A program made the position numbers and the translations under genes. A stretch of DNA of 50,157 nt. Source: Bacilli bacterium (GTDB taxonomy: Bacteria; Bacillota_I; Bacilli_A; RF39; UBA660). Below are positions 23,824 to 32,356 of the stretch, one piece after another; the first letter of the stretch is position 1; every line of letters begins with the position of its first letter. The stretch is from contig CAAERO010000032.1 of the NCBI GenBank assembly GCA_900758495.1, forward strand, positions 1-50,157, in the 5' to 3' direction. The notes under the pieces were generated by a model that searched no databases, had not been told where the DNA came from, and saw only the letters and a list, made by a program, of their open reading frames with translations.

Positions 23824-23849
23824 TGCTCTCTGTGAGAGAGCAGTATAAT
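23824..23849 (+). promoter_or_regulatory. Palindromic operator and -10 box before the second XRE gene
   Basis: TGCTCTC (23824-23830) and GAGAGCA (23836-23842) form a perfect 7-bp inverted repeat across 5 bases, ending directly at TATAAT (23844-23849). A regulator bound there would cover the promoter, as expected for XRE autorepression. Confidence 0.6.
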
Positions 23850-23889
23850 CTTACCGATTCCTATAAAATTATATATAGGAGGTTATATA

Positions 23890-24147
23890 GTGAGAAGCAC
23901 AAATGAGTTATTTAATTTAATTGGACAAAACATGAAATCCATAAGAACAAACATAGTTGGTAAATCTCAAGAAAAGATGGCAGAAGACATTGATATGAGT
24001 AGAAGCTTTATTTCACATTTAGAAAGTCCAAATGTCGACAAAGGAATTTCACTAGATACCCTATTCTTTCTTGCACAAAAATACAACATTGACATTAGAG
24101 ATTTTTTTAATGGTTATGAAAAACTTATGGATCCAAAAGATAAATAA
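23890..24147 (+). CDS. XRE-family regulator (GTG start)
   Basis: The 85-residue protein has one XRE domain: GQNMKSIRTNIVGKSQEKMAEDI, MSRSFISHLESP, and a C-terminal helix through LAQKYNIDIRDFF. The start is GTG at 23890 with AGGAGG upstream. A palindrome overlaps its -10 box and a strong terminator follows its stop, so it is a single-gene, self-controlled unit. Probably the repressor of the accessory block or of element excision. Confidence 0.8.
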   Translation: MRSTNELFNLIGQNMKSIRTNIVGKSQEKMAEDIDMSRSFISHLESPNVDKGISLDTLFFLAQKYNIDIRDFFNGYEKLMDPKDK

Positions 24148-24172
24148 AAATCAGCATTTTGCTGATTTTTTT
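24148..24172 (+). terminator. Intrinsic terminator after the XRE gene
   Basis: AAATCAGCA and TGCTGATTT form a 9-bp stem around a 2-3 base T loop, followed by TTTT. It lies right after the stop at 24147; on the other strand it could also stop the esterase operon. Confidence 0.75.
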
Positions 24173-24203
24173 GCTATTCATATTATATAAAATATGTTTC
24201 TAA

Positions 24204-25061
24204 TCATTTTACCTTATTAAACACCCAATTCATAATATCTTTTTCATAAGCAAATAAATTACAGCCTGCGTGTTCATCACTATATCCTCTAGAAGTAAAA
24301 AACTCATGAGGTTTAACATCTAATACTAGTATTTCATTAATTTCTTCTTTTGATAAACCAGCCTTCTGATATAACTTATACATATCATTATAAGCGTTTT
24401 TAGTTTTAGCACTTCCATAATAACTATCATTTTCACCAATAACCATATATAAAGGTGTCTTACTTTGAATTAATTTTTCATATTTTCCATCCCACTGAGA
24501 ACTTACATATAATGCTGAAGTAAATAATTCAGGCTTTTTTTCTAATACTAAAGATAATGTTTCTCCACCACCTGACAAACCACTTATATAAACTTTTGAT
24601 TTATCGATATTGTAATGACTAAAAAAGTATTCCACTAAAAATATTGTGTCATTGGCAGATTTCTCTCCCCAATCATCAAGTTGAGGAGAAATAACTATCA
24701 TTTTAGAATTATATTTTTGGGCTTCAAATGGTAAAGCCTCATGCATATTAGCACCTACTCCTTGAAAATATAATCCTTCCCAGCCTGAAAGTGCAAAATA
24801 AATAGCATATGCTTCATTAGAATTATAATCATCTGGAAAGTATGATGTATAGTGAATATCTCCACCATTTTCTCTATGTAGAACATTATCTATAATAAAG
24901 CTATTACTTTTTGTTGTACCTTCTATTATATAATCATTTGTACTAAAGTTACTAGTTATATTTGTATTTTCATTGTCTGAACTTCCATTTTGCACTTTAT
25001 TAAGTGTACAACCAGTAAGGAATATTGCTAGTATTATAATAATTAAAATGCACTTTTTCAT
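24204..25061 (-). CDS. Esterase-type alpha/beta hydrolase lipoprotein (1)
   Basis: I set the start at 25061, the ATG overlapping the preceding stop (ATGA) with AGGAGTGG before it. A lipoprotein signal (IFLTGC) is followed by a hydrolase domain with nucleophile motif GLSGGGE (Ser about residue 167) and a C-terminal His region (DVKPHEFF). Lipid-anchored esterases of this type act outside the cell on ester or acyl groups. It is the last gene of the seven-gene MerR-linked operon. Substrate unknown. Confidence 0.75.
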   Translation of the reverse strand: MKKCILIIIILAIFLTGCTLNKVQNGSSDNENTNITSNFSTNDYIIEGTTKSNSFIIDNVLHRENGGDIHYTSYFPDDYNSNEAYAIYFALSGWEGLYFQGVGANMHEALPFEAQKYNSKMIVISPQLDDWGEKSANDTIFLVEYFFSHYNIDKSKVYISGLSGGGETLSLVLEKKPELFTSALYVSSQWDGKYEKLIQSKTPLYMVIGENDSYYGSAKTKNAYNDMYKLYQKAGLSKEEINEILVLDVKPHEFFTSRGYSDEHAGCNLFAYEKDIMNWVFNKVK

Positions 25062-25963
25062 TCTACCACTCCTAACCATTTACTAACTTCGTTTATCCAA
25101 TCACCTTGTGAACCAAACCCTTGTGGATATTGATTTAGAACTTTAGATTCTATATTTTTATTTAATTTATGAAGTAATTCTACTTGAGAATTAAACTGCT
25201 CATAAAAAGGATCTTCTGTTCCATAAACATAATAAGTTGGTGGTAAATAAGTATTTTTAAATGTATCTTCATTCAAATCAGCAACAGAAAGTCTCCCATA
25301 AAATGAATAGCCCATTATAACAGCATTTGGAGTAGAAGAAAAACTATCAATTTCATCAGGAATATAATTAGTATCTAACAATGTTCCATTTGTTTTTTCT
25401 GGATATTCTAAAACTGCTCTTCCGTTGGCAATTCCACCTGCTGAAAAACCAACTACATTTATTTTATCTTTATCTATACCATATTTTTCTGCATTACTAC
25501 GGACAACTTTTATTGCTCTAGCAATATCGATTCCTGATTCTCTTTCGGTGTATGGTCTTACTCGATAATGAACAACAAAGGATACATAACCTAGCTTAGC
25601 AAACTCTTTAGCAACATTCACACCTTCTTGAAGCTCCGAACGAAATATAAACGCTCCACCAGGACTCACTAACATTGCTCCTTTTACTTTTGTACCATTT
25701 GAAACATTATATATAGTCATATATGGTAAAAAATCTGGCTCATCAAAATAATTTCCTGTGTTTTCTGTATAATTTGTAGTTTTAGGCATATTGCCTTTTT
25801 CCCAAAGATAAATTTTCTCATCTTCATCTACTTTTTCTCTTTGTTCTCCACTGTAATAATCATAAACATTAATATCATTATTATTAACTTTATTTTCATT
25901 ACTGCATCCAACAAGGAGCATACTTAAAAATATTGCAAATAAAATTTTCATACTTTTCATCAC
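25058..25963 (-). CDS. Esterase-type alpha/beta hydrolase lipoprotein (2)
   Basis: The lipobox is MLLVGC, followed by an acidic linker and a BD-FAE/esterase-lipase fold: the oxyanion-side stretch VSPGGAF, nucleophile motif GFSAGG, and YGTEDPFY toward the C-terminus. The final His is not clear (VLNQYPQGFGSQGDW), where related proteins read HGFG; the homologue at 30860 has LPHGFGLG. That may mean altered activity here. It overlaps the next esterase gene by ATGA. Confidence 0.75.
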   Translation of the reverse strand: MMKSMKILFAIFLSMLLVGCSNENKVNNNDINVYDYYSGEQREKVDEDEKIYLWEKGNMPKTTNYTENTGNYFDEPDFLPYMTIYNVSNGTKVKGAMLVSPGGAFIFRSELQEGVNVAKEFAKLGYVSFVVHYRVRPYTERESGIDIARAIKVVRSNAEKYGIDKDKINVVGFSAGGIANGRAVLEYPEKTNGTLLDTNYIPDEIDSFSSTPNAVIMGYSFYGRLSVADLNEDTFKNTYLPPTYYVYGTEDPFYEQFNSQVELLHKLNKNIESKVLNQYPQGFGSQGDWINEVSKWLGVVE

Positions 25964-25966
25964 TTA

Positions 25967-26497
25967 TCACCCAAAAAATCCTTGCCATACATAACTATTT
26001 ACTAATTTATAAACTAAATACATGGAAATAATGACACTTAATGTTCCATAAATAATGTAAATTAAAGCTCTAGTAGTTTCATTTTTAGTAAATCTTGAAA
26101 TAATTCTATTAAGATGAAATCCAAAATGAACTAGCATTAATGAAAGAGATAATCTTCCAGTTATATGATGAATAAGCATTAAATAAGGATTATAACTTGT
26201 TTTAAAATTAAATATACTAGTAGAAATTAAAATGCCAGCGACAATAGTTACAAAATAAGAAAAGAAGGTAAGAATATCAACTGCATATAAAATTTTTGTT
26301 TGACTCTTAACCTTCTTAATATTCTTAGTTATATTTTTTATCCATTTAAAGTTCAGAATTAAATGAATTATAATAAGAAAACTAATAGTAATTCCAAATA
26401 TTTCATGCCATAAAGGAGAAATAAAATTAACATTCATAAGGAGGAAAGTTAAGATAAACATTGATATATCAACTATTAATCTTATTTTATTATTCAT
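25967..26497 (-). CDS. DUF4405 / cytochrome b-like membrane protein
   Basis: Four membrane spans hold several histidines: LWHEIFG, IIHLILN and LIHHITGRLSLSLMLVHFGFHL. This is the pattern of DUF4405 proteins, which resemble haem-binding cytochrome b561-type domains. It would pass electrons across the membrane. The gene overlaps the flavodoxin gene by 8 bases, so the two are co-expressed and may be partners. Haem binding is inferred from the His pattern. Confidence 0.7.
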   Translation of the reverse strand: MNNKIRLIVDISMFILTFLLMNVNFISPLWHEIFGITISFLIIIHLILNFKWIKNITKNIKKVKSQTKILYAVDILTFFSYFVTIVAGILISTSIFNFKTSYNPYLMLIHHITGRLSLSLMLVHFGFHLNRIISRFTKNETTRALIYIIYGTLSVIISMYLVYKLVNSYVWQGFFG

Positions 26498-27131
26498 TTA
26501 AATCAAGTCCTTTTAACCAATTTCTTACTTTAGTAGTCTGTTCAGATTTCATATCTCCACCACGAATAGCAAGACCGTCTAATACTTTTGCATTTGGTTC
26601 TAAGCCTTTGATAGTAGAATATGTTCCACCATCTCCAGATCCTTCATGAGTGTTGAAAGGGACTATTATTTTGCCATTAAAATCATATTTATCAAAAAAT
26701 GTATATATTGGCATTGGGAGTGTATACCACCAAATTGGATAACCGATAAATATTACATCATAATCTTCTGGATTTACATCCATTTCTTTAAGCTCTGGTC
26801 TTGCATTTTCATCTCTTTCCTTTTTCGTATAATCAAAAAGTGCTTGACCTGTTGGGTAAGATTTAACTGTTTCAATTCTTCTAAAATCTCCGCCAACTTC
26901 ATCAGAGATAAGCTTTGCAAACTTTTGCGTATTACCAGTTTCAGAAAAATAAACCACTAATACTTTTTTATCTTCTAATTCAATATTGCCTGCACCTTTC
27001 TTACTGCTTTCATTTTGAATATTATTATCTATTCCGACACTTCTACCTTGATTAAAAAATAAGAAGTAGAAAGCACCTACAATAAGCAAAACTGCTACAA
27101 CAATAACAATGGTTATAATTTTCTTATTCAT
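26490..27131 (-). CDS. Membrane-anchored flavodoxin-like protein (1)
   Basis: A basic MNKK start and one span (about residues 5-25) precede a low-complexity linker and a flavodoxin domain with FMN-phosphate loop FSETGNTQ and the IGYPIWWYTLPMPIYTFFD stretch. The positive-inside rule places the domain outside the cell. It is one of three in a row, so the operon devotes much capacity to flavin redox chemistry. The electron donor may be the neighbouring DUF4405 protein. Confidence 0.85.
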   Translation of the reverse strand: MNKKIITIVIVVAVLLIVGAFYFLFFNQGRSVGIDNNIQNESSKKGAGNIELEDKKVLVVYFSETGNTQKFAKLISDEVGGDFRRIETVKSYPTGQALFDYTKKERDENARPELKEMDVNPEDYDVIFIGYPIWWYTLPMPIYTFFDKYDFNGKIIVPFNTHEGSGDGGTYSTIKGLEPNAKVLDGLAIRGGDMKSEQTTKVRNWLKGLDLNE

Positions 27132-27142
27132 CTTTACTCCTC

Positions 27143-27868
27143 CTAGTTAATCATATTTATTTCTTTTAGCCATGACTCAATTTCGGTTGGTGCTTGTTCC
27201 ATATTATTTCTAGAAATAGTAAAAGCATTTTGGATAACAGTTGCCCCTGTTAATTTATTTTTAATTGTACTTACTGTTCCTGCAAGGCCACTTCCTCCAT
27301 GAGTAGAGAAAGGTATTACTGTCTTACCATTAAAATCATATAATTCAAAAAATGTATATAGTATTTGTGGCATATCACTCCACCAAATTGGATAACCAAC
27401 ATAAATAATGTCATAGTCATCAAAATTACTTATTTTGGTTTTTATTTCAGGTCGTACATCTTTTTCTTGCTCTTCTTTAGCTAAAGAAACTAAATCACTA
27501 TGATTAGTTGTATATGGATTTTTAGGTTCAATTCTATAAATGTCAGCACCAGTATTATCTTTAATTAACTTTGCAGCATACTCTGTATTGCCTAAAACTT
27601 TTCCATCAACTACGATTGCACTATTTTCTTCTTCAGTAGTCATTTTCTTATTTGGATCATCAGTTTCTGGAACAGAGAAATAAACTACTAAAGATTTTTT
27701 ACCATCTTTATTTAGTCCAGAATTATCATCTCCAACCTTTATTTCTTCTTCCGGTTGTCTCGTTTCAGTTGGAGAATTTAAACTTGCCTTATTACTAAAT
27801 AATAAATATCCAAGTCCTCCCACTAATAGAATTGCTATGATAATTCCTATAATTACTTTTTTATTCAT
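27143..27868 (-). CDS. Membrane-anchored flavodoxin-like protein (2)
   Basis: The layout matches the neighbours: N-terminal span, acidic linker, and a flavodoxin domain with the IGYPIWW-type core (VGYPIWWSDMPQILYTFFE). Its phosphate loop is interrupted by about 30 residues (YFSVPETDDPNKKMTTEEEN, then GNTEYAAKLI), as in a branch of Flavodoxin_4 proteins. This is a likely difference in FMN binding or partner. It stands between the other two copies. Confidence 0.85.
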   Translation of the reverse strand: MNKKVIIGIIIAILLVGGLGYLLFSNKASLNSPTETRQPEEEIKVGDDNSGLNKDGKKSLVVYFSVPETDDPNKKMTTEEENSAIVVDGKVLGNTEYAAKLIKDNTGADIYRIEPKNPYTTNHSDLVSLAKEEQEKDVRPEIKTKISNFDDYDIIYVGYPIWWSDMPQILYTFFELYDFNGKTVIPFSTHGGSGLAGTVSTIKNKLTGATVIQNAFTISRNNMEQAPTEIESWLKEINMIN

Positions 27869-27881
27869 AGTTTAATACCTC

Positions 27882-28565
27882 TTATTTTAAACTATCAGTC
27901 CATGTTTTAATATCTGAACTTGATGCTCCAGAACTAAAACGATGTCCTTCTTTCCATGTTCCACCTTTAGCCATTTTCTCTAATAATTCACCACTTTGTC
28001 CAAGTCCACTTGATGCAGAAGTACAGAAAGGAATAACTATTTTACCAGTAAAATTATTATCTTTAACAAAGTTATTTACTGGCCATGCAGCAATACCCCA
28101 CCAAATCGGATAACCAATTAAAACAGTATCATAATTATCCCAATTAGAAACTTTGGTATTTTTTAATTTAATATCTCTTAATGATTCATCATTATGCTCT
28201 CTTGTTACTCTTGAATTACTATCTGTCCAATTCAAATCATCAGATGTATAAGTATCTACTGGTTCTATCTCAAAAAGGTCGGCATTTAAGTTTTGAGCAA
28301 TTCCTTCTGCCACTTTTTTAGTTGAACCAGATGCTGAATAATACACAACAAGTGTTTTCCCACTAGATGAAGTATTTGTATCATTTGATGCACCATCTTG
28401 TTCTTTATTATCATCTAGAGTAGGTTCATTTACAGTAGGATTATTAGTAGAAGTATTTTCGTTTTCTTTTGTTTTATCATTATTATTTAGTAGAAAATAT
28501 CCTCCAACTCCTACTATAGCAATTACAATAACTATCAAAATTCCTATAATTATCTTCTTGTTCAT
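27882..28565 (-). CDS. Membrane-anchored flavodoxin-like protein (3)
   Basis: N-terminal span (about residues 5-27), a Asn/Thr/Asp-rich linker of some 40 residues, then a flavodoxin domain: YYSASGSTKKVA is the phosphate loop and IGYPIWWGIAAWPVNNF the second FMN-contact region. Topology places the domain outside the membrane. It follows the aldo/keto reductase gene by 9 bases. Confidence 0.85.
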   Translation of the reverse strand: MNKKIIIGILIVIVIAIVGVGGYFLLNNNDKTKENENTSTNNPTVNEPTLDDNKEQDGASNDTNTSSSGKTLVVYYSASGSTKKVAEGIAQNLNADLFEIEPVDTYTSDDLNWTDSNSRVTREHNDESLRDIKLKNTKVSNWDNYDTVLIGYPIWWGIAAWPVNNFVKDNNFTGKIVIPFCTSASSGLGQSGELLEKMAKGGTWKEGHRFSSGASSSDIKTWTDSLK

Positions 28566-28574
28566 AAATACACC

Positions 28575-29465
28575 TTACCAATTCTTTTTGTCACTACGAC
28601 AATCTTCATTTGTTCTTCTTTCTTTAACAATATTATCAAACCATTCCACCATTTTTGGATCTTGATGATTGAAGAACAAACTATCACTTGTATCTAATTT
28701 ATTAATATCTTCCACATCTTCTTTTGAAAGTTCAAAATCAAACACATTAAAGTTTTCTTCCATTCTTTCTATATGAGTAGATTTACAAGCAATAATAACA
28801 CCTCTTTGAATTAACCATCTAAGTATTACTTGTGCTGAACTCTTATTATATTTTTTACCAATATTAACTAAGGTTTCATTTTCAAATAAACCATTTCTTC
28901 CTTCTCCAAATGGTGCCCATGCTTCAATATGTACTCCATACTTTTCCATATTTTCTTGTGCTTTAAATTGAGCGTTTATTGGATTTGTTTCCACTTGATT
29001 TACTGCTGGCACTACTTTTCTTCCAAATAAACATATATCAGAAAGTCTATCTGGATAGAAGTTTGATACACCAATTGCTCTAATTTTTCCTTCTTCATAT
29101 AAATCTTCTAAAGCTCTATATGCTCCATAATAATCACTAAATGGTTGATGAAGTAATACTAAATCAATATAATCAGTTCTTAATTTCTTTAAAGATTCTT
29201 TTACTGACTTTTTACAATTTTCATAACCATAATTATCAATCCATACTTTTGTTGTAATAAATAGTTCTTCTCTTGGTACACCACATTCAGAAATTGCTTC
29301 TCCAACTTCAGCCTCATTAAAATAACTTTGTGCAGTATCGATACTTCTATATCCTACTTTAATAGCATCTAATACACATCTTTTTGTTTCTTCTTTAGGT
29401 ATTTGATAAACTCCAAATTCTAAAATTGGCATTTCTACGCCATTGTTAAGTTTTACATATTCCAT
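28575..29465 (-). CDS. Aldo/keto reductase
   Basis: The catalytic residues D, Y, K and H of the family are visible: GYRSIDTAQSYFNE, TTKVWIDN and LLHQPF. The NADPH-binding C-terminal part (RWLIQRGVIIACKST) is also present. Length of 296 residues is normal. I choose the ATG at 29465 (KNMEYVKL, with AAAGGGTG upstream); a start at 29507 would lie outside the likely transcript, since the -10 is at 29512-29517. It reduces aldehydes or ketones with NADPH. It is first in the MerR-controlled operon. Confidence 0.88.
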   Translation of the reverse strand: MEYVKLNNGVEMPILEFGVYQIPKEETKRCVLDAIKVGYRSIDTAQSYFNEAEVGEAISECGVPREELFITTKVWIDNYGYENCKKSVKESLKKLRTDYIDLVLLHQPFSDYYGAYRALEDLYEEGKIRAIGVSNFYPDRLSDICLFGRKVVPAVNQVETNPINAQFKAQENMEKYGVHIEAWAPFGEGRNGLFENETLVNIGKKYNKSSAQVILRWLIQRGVIIACKSTHIERMEENFNVFDFELSKEDVEDINKLDTSDSLFFNHQDPKMVEWFDNIVKERRTNEDCRSDKKNW

Positions 29466-29511
29466 ATTTTTCACCCTTTCTAAATTGACAATCATGTCAA
29501 TTAACAATATA

Positions 29512-29542
29512 ATTATAAATGTCGTGTGTTAGACACGGTCAA
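29512..29542 (-). promoter_or_regulatory. MerR-type promoter of the aldo/keto reductase operon
   Basis: On the minus strand the -35 is TTGACC (29537-29542), the -10 TATAAT (29512-29517), and the spacer 19 bases. That over-long spacer is the mark of MerR-activated promoters. The spacer contains GTGTCTAACACAC, an imperfect palindrome. Confidence 0.7.
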
Positions 29543-29572
29543 TACTTTTTTAGCAATTTTTTTATTTTTTTA

Positions 29573-29603
29573 TTGACTGTGTGTTACACCCTTGTTTTAG
29601 AAT
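29573..29603 (+). promoter_or_regulatory. MerR-type promoter of the merR gene
   Basis: TTGACT (29573-29578), a 19-base spacer and TAGAAT (29598-29603). The spacer holds GTGTGTTACACCC, similar to the core at the divergent promoter. It is 20 bases from the merR start. Confidence 0.65.
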
Positions 29604-29622
29604 GTACTAAGAGGTGAAATTT

Positions 29623-30048
29623 ATGACAAAAACAGAAAAATTATATTCAATGAAAGAAACTTGTGATAAAACAGGTTTAACCTATGATGCTTTAAAATTT
29701 TATTGTAATGAGGGATTAATTCCAAATGTTAAAAGGAATAAAAGTAATTATCGTGTATTTGATGACAACGACATTAACTGGATTAAAAGTCTATCTTGCC
29801 TAAAAAATTGTGGTATGAGTATTGTAGAAATGAAAGAATATCTTACATTATGTCTTAAAGGACAAAGTTCAATCCCTGAAAGGCAGGATATTTTAGATGC
29901 TAAACTTCGTGAGTTAGAACATAAAAAGCAAGAGATACAAGATGCGATTGACTTTGTTAACTGGAAACAAAATTTTTATAAAGATGTTCTATCAGGTAAA
30001 ACAAAATATTTTAGTTATTTAATTAAAACAGAAAATGATGACAATTAA
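29623..30048 (+). CDS. MerR-family regulator
   Basis: The N-terminal winged HTH is clear: YSMKETCDKTGLTYDALKFYCNEGLIP, followed by YRVFDDNDINWIKSL. A dimerising coiled coil (about residues 75-120) follows. There is no metal-binding cysteine set at the C-terminus, which places it with the aldehyde/electrophile-responding AdhR-like branch and not with the metal sensors. Start chosen at 29623 with GAGG 8 bases upstream. It is divergent from the aldo/keto reductase operon and probably activates it and the operon starting at 32300. Confidence 0.85.
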   Translation: MTKTEKLYSMKETCDKTGLTYDALKFYCNEGLIPNVKRNKSNYRVFDDNDINWIKSLSCLKNCGMSIVEMKEYLTLCLKGQSSIPERQDILDAKLRELEHKKQEIQDAIDFVNWKQNFYKDVLSGKTKYFSYLIKTENDDN

Positions 30049-30063
30049 GCCATCATTTTTTAT
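30032..30063 (+). terminator. Terminator between merR and the convergent SDR gene
   Basis: AAAATGATG (30032-30040) pairs with CATCATTTT (30051-30059) around 10 bases, followed by TTTTT. The end of the merR gene is in the stem. The reverse strand may also serve the SDR gene. Confidence 0.65.
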
Positions 30064-30815
30064 TATAAAGCACCCATTCCGCCATCTACACTATAAATAG
30101 ATCCGGTTACATAGCTTGCTTCATCACTAACTAAGAATAAAGCAACATTAGCAATATCTTTTGCTTCGCCAAATCTTTTACATGGAATGGTACTAGCAAT
30201 TCCTTCCTCATGTTTTTTTGCCTCTTCTTCGGTTAAACCCGGAACATTCCAAATATCTGTTCTAATTGCTCCCGGAGATATAGCATTTACTCTAACTCCT
30301 TTATCAGCAAGTTCCAAAGCCCAAACTCTTGTAAAATTTTCTACAGCTGCCTTTGCACCTTGATACATTGATAAATTTACTGATCTATGTGTTGCACCAA
30401 CACTAGATAGATTAATAATATTACCTTTTGTTTTAAGAATTAGTGGTAAAGCATAAATAGTCATTTCAACTAATGCTCTTACATCAAGACTAAATGCTTT
30501 ATCATAATCATTAATAGTCATTTCTGTAATAGGTTTTACAGGACACCAGCCGGCATTATTAACTAAAATGTCTAATCTTCCATTAAATTTTTCATTTATC
30601 ATTTGTATTATATTTTTAATAACATTTGAATCTGTAATGTCCCCTACGACATAAGAAATTTTTTCATCTTCTAAAGATGTTTCTTTTAAAACATTTTCTC
30701 TACGACCAACAATTACAACATTAGCTCCTTCTTTGGCATAGCGTAATGCTATGGCTTTTCCTATTCCAGATCCACCACCTGTTACAACTGCAACTTTTCC
30801 ATCTAATTTTCCCAT
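30063..30815 (-). CDS. Short-chain dehydrogenase/reductase
   Basis: Classical SDR: the cofactor motif TGGGSGIG, NNAG, and the catalytic Ser-Tyr-Lys set (SSVGATHRS, then YQGAK). The GAIRT stretch and the C-terminal YVTGSIYSVDGG are also typical. At 250 residues it is complete. It oxidises or reduces a small alcohol/ketone with NAD(P)H. It is the last gene of the three-gene MerR-type operon after the FMN-reductase-like and esterase genes. Confidence 0.87.
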   Translation of the reverse strand: MGKLDGKVAVVTGGGSGIGKAIALRYAKEGANVVIVGRRENVLKETSLEDEKISYVVGDITDSNVIKNIIQMINEKFNGRLDILVNNAGWCPVKPITEMTINDYDKAFSLDVRALVEMTIYALPLILKTKGNIINLSSVGATHRSVNLSMYQGAKAAVENFTRVWALELADKGVRVNAISPGAIRTDIWNVPGLTEEEAKKHEEGIASTIPCKRFGEAKDIANVALFLVSDEASYVTGSIYSVDGGMGAL

Positions 30816-30859
30816 TTTATAATCCTCCTTAATTTACAATATTTTCTAATAATATTTAC

Positions 30860-31828
30860 TTATTTCATATTTCTTTGCCAAAATTCAATAGCATTATTTA
30901 TCCACCCTTCTGCATTTGTACCAATGCCAAGCCCAAAGCCATGAGGAAGTCCATCAAAGATTTCTATTTCAGCATCTGTTCCATTCTGTTTTATTTTATT
31001 GATTCTATTTTCCATAACTTTATAATTAGCAATTCCATCATTTGTCCCCACACAATTATATGTAGGTGGCTCATCACCTGTAACCTCAGATAAACCTGTA
31101 TACTGCATAATTACAGCACTTGGTCTAGGATACTTCTTTTCACCAAAACTTTCTGTACCGTAATTTCCAAGCCATGCTGCCATTCTTCCTCCTGCTGAAC
31201 CACCCCAAACAGAATAAGCATTAGTATCAACTTTTAATATATCTTTGTTCTCGTGAATAAATGCTACTGCTCGTGCTAAATCTTCCATTGCTTTATCGGC
31301 ATCAGGTCTATAAATTAAAGCAAAAGCATTATATCCATTTTTAGAAAGTTCCAACGCATGAGGAAAACTATCTTGCATAGCTCCAACATACATGAAACCT
31401 CCACCAGCATTCAAAATAGCGAACTTGTTATTTTCTGTACCTCTAAAATAAAATATTCCTGTATTTCTTTTTTCAGGTTCTCTTTTCATTTCTTCTTCAG
31501 TATAAATTGGATAAAATATTTGCTTGCCAGAATCTGCTTGTTCTTTCATATAATTTACAATTTCTACAGTTTTATCCGTATTTATATAATTATACCAAAC
31601 ATATAAATCTTTAGCATCTTCCAGAGTCATATTTTTGTCTATAGTTCTATTAGTAGGAAATATAAGTTTACCAAAATCTTTAAAAGAACTATTATTTATA
31701 ACATCTACTACTTTAGTATCTTTTGTAAAATAATCTATATCATTCATCTTTTGCTTTCCTTTACCTATTATTAAACATCCAATTACTAATAATACAGTTA
31801 TTCCTAAAATCAATATAACTTTTCTCAT
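30860..31828 (-). CDS. Esterase-type alpha/beta hydrolase, membrane or lipid anchored (3)
   Basis: A signal-like N-terminus (ILGITVLLVIGC) could be a lipobox or a plain anchor. The hydrolase domain has GGSAGG as the nucleophile motif (Ser about residue 211), LNAGGGFMYVG as the oxyanion stretch, and LPHGFGLG with the expected catalytic His. It is the better preserved relative of the gene at 25058, which lacks that His. It lies between the FMN-reductase-like and SDR genes. Confidence 0.75.
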   Translation of the reverse strand: MRKVILILGITVLLVIGCLIIGKGKQKMNDIDYFTKDTKVVDVINNSSFKDFGKLIFPTNRTIDKNMTLEDAKDLYVWYNYINTDKTVEIVNYMKEQADSGKQIFYPIYTEEEMKREPEKRNTGIFYFRGTENNKFAILNAGGGFMYVGAMQDSFPHALELSKNGYNAFALIYRPDADKAMEDLARAVAFIHENKDILKVDTNAYSVWGGSAGGRMAAWLGNYGTESFGEKKYPRPSAVIMQYTGLSEVTGDEPPTYNCVGTNDGIANYKVMENRINKIKQNGTDAEIEIFDGLPHGFGLGIGTNAEGWINNAIEFWQRNMK

Positions 31829-31835
31829 ATTGATC

Positions 31836-32300
31836 TTACTTGCTAATACGCATTGTACTTATAATTTTATTGCCATCACTAGAATCAACTACAACATCTT
31901 TTAAATTCATTCCCATAAGTTCTGATACTCTAGTTGCTAAAAAGGTAATGCTTTGTCTTGTTGCTTCATCTGGAGCAGAACCTTGAGCAAAGAAATATAA
32001 GTTTTTCTCTTTTAACACTTCGGCTTCTGGAAGTAAATATAATCTATCAATAAAAGTTTTAACAATTCCAGAAACTGTATACCAATAAACTGGAGCTCCT
32101 ATTACAATAGTATCTACATTTTTTATTTTTTCGAAAATTTTATTAATCTCATCATCTTCATAAACTTGTCCATATTGACTTACTTTATAATCAGACATCT
32201 GTAAAATATCATGACTAATTCCTTTTAAAATTTTTTCTCCTATTCTAAAAGTATTACCACTTTTATTAGGACTACCATTCATAAAAATTATTTTTTCCAT
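31836..32300 (-). CDS. NADPH-dependent FMN reductase-like protein
   Basis: The flavodoxin-fold motif NGSPNKSGNT binds FMN phosphate, and IGAPVYWYTVSGIVKTFIDRL is the second conserved stretch. At 154 residues it is somewhat shorter than the usual 180-200 and lacks a membrane segment, so unlike the flavodoxins at 26490-28565 it is cytoplasmic. It could feed reduced flavin or quinone into the same pathway. Promoter 32326-32356 precedes it. Confidence 0.8.
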   Translation of the reverse strand: MEKIIFMNGSPNKSGNTFRIGEKILKGISHDILQMSDYKVSQYGQVYEDDEINKIFEKIKNVDTIVIGAPVYWYTVSGIVKTFIDRLYLLPEAEVLKEKNLYFFAQGSAPDEATRQSITFLATRVSELMGMNLKDVVVDSSDGNKIISTMRISK

Positions 32301-32325
32301 ATATTTATCCCTTCTTTCATTACTA

Positions 32326-32356
32326 ATGATACACCCGTGTGTAAGGCACGTGTCAA
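32326..32356 (-). promoter_or_regulatory. MerR-type promoter of the FMN-reductase operon
   Basis: On the minus strand the -35 is TTGACA (32351-32356), the spacer 19 bases and the -10 TATCAT (32326-32331). The spacer contains CGTGCCTTACACACG, matching the core of the aldo/keto reductase promoter. Confidence 0.7.

Noticed and set aside
23819..23849. TTGACA at 23800 region as -35 of the XRE gene
   Set aside because: The distance to TATAAT is 37 bases, too long for a promoter; the palindrome overlapping the -10 is the more likely control site.
29466..29507. Longer start for the aldo/keto reductase
   Set aside because: It would begin only 5 bases from the -10 box and so outside the expected transcript; the ATG at 29465 has a ribosome site.
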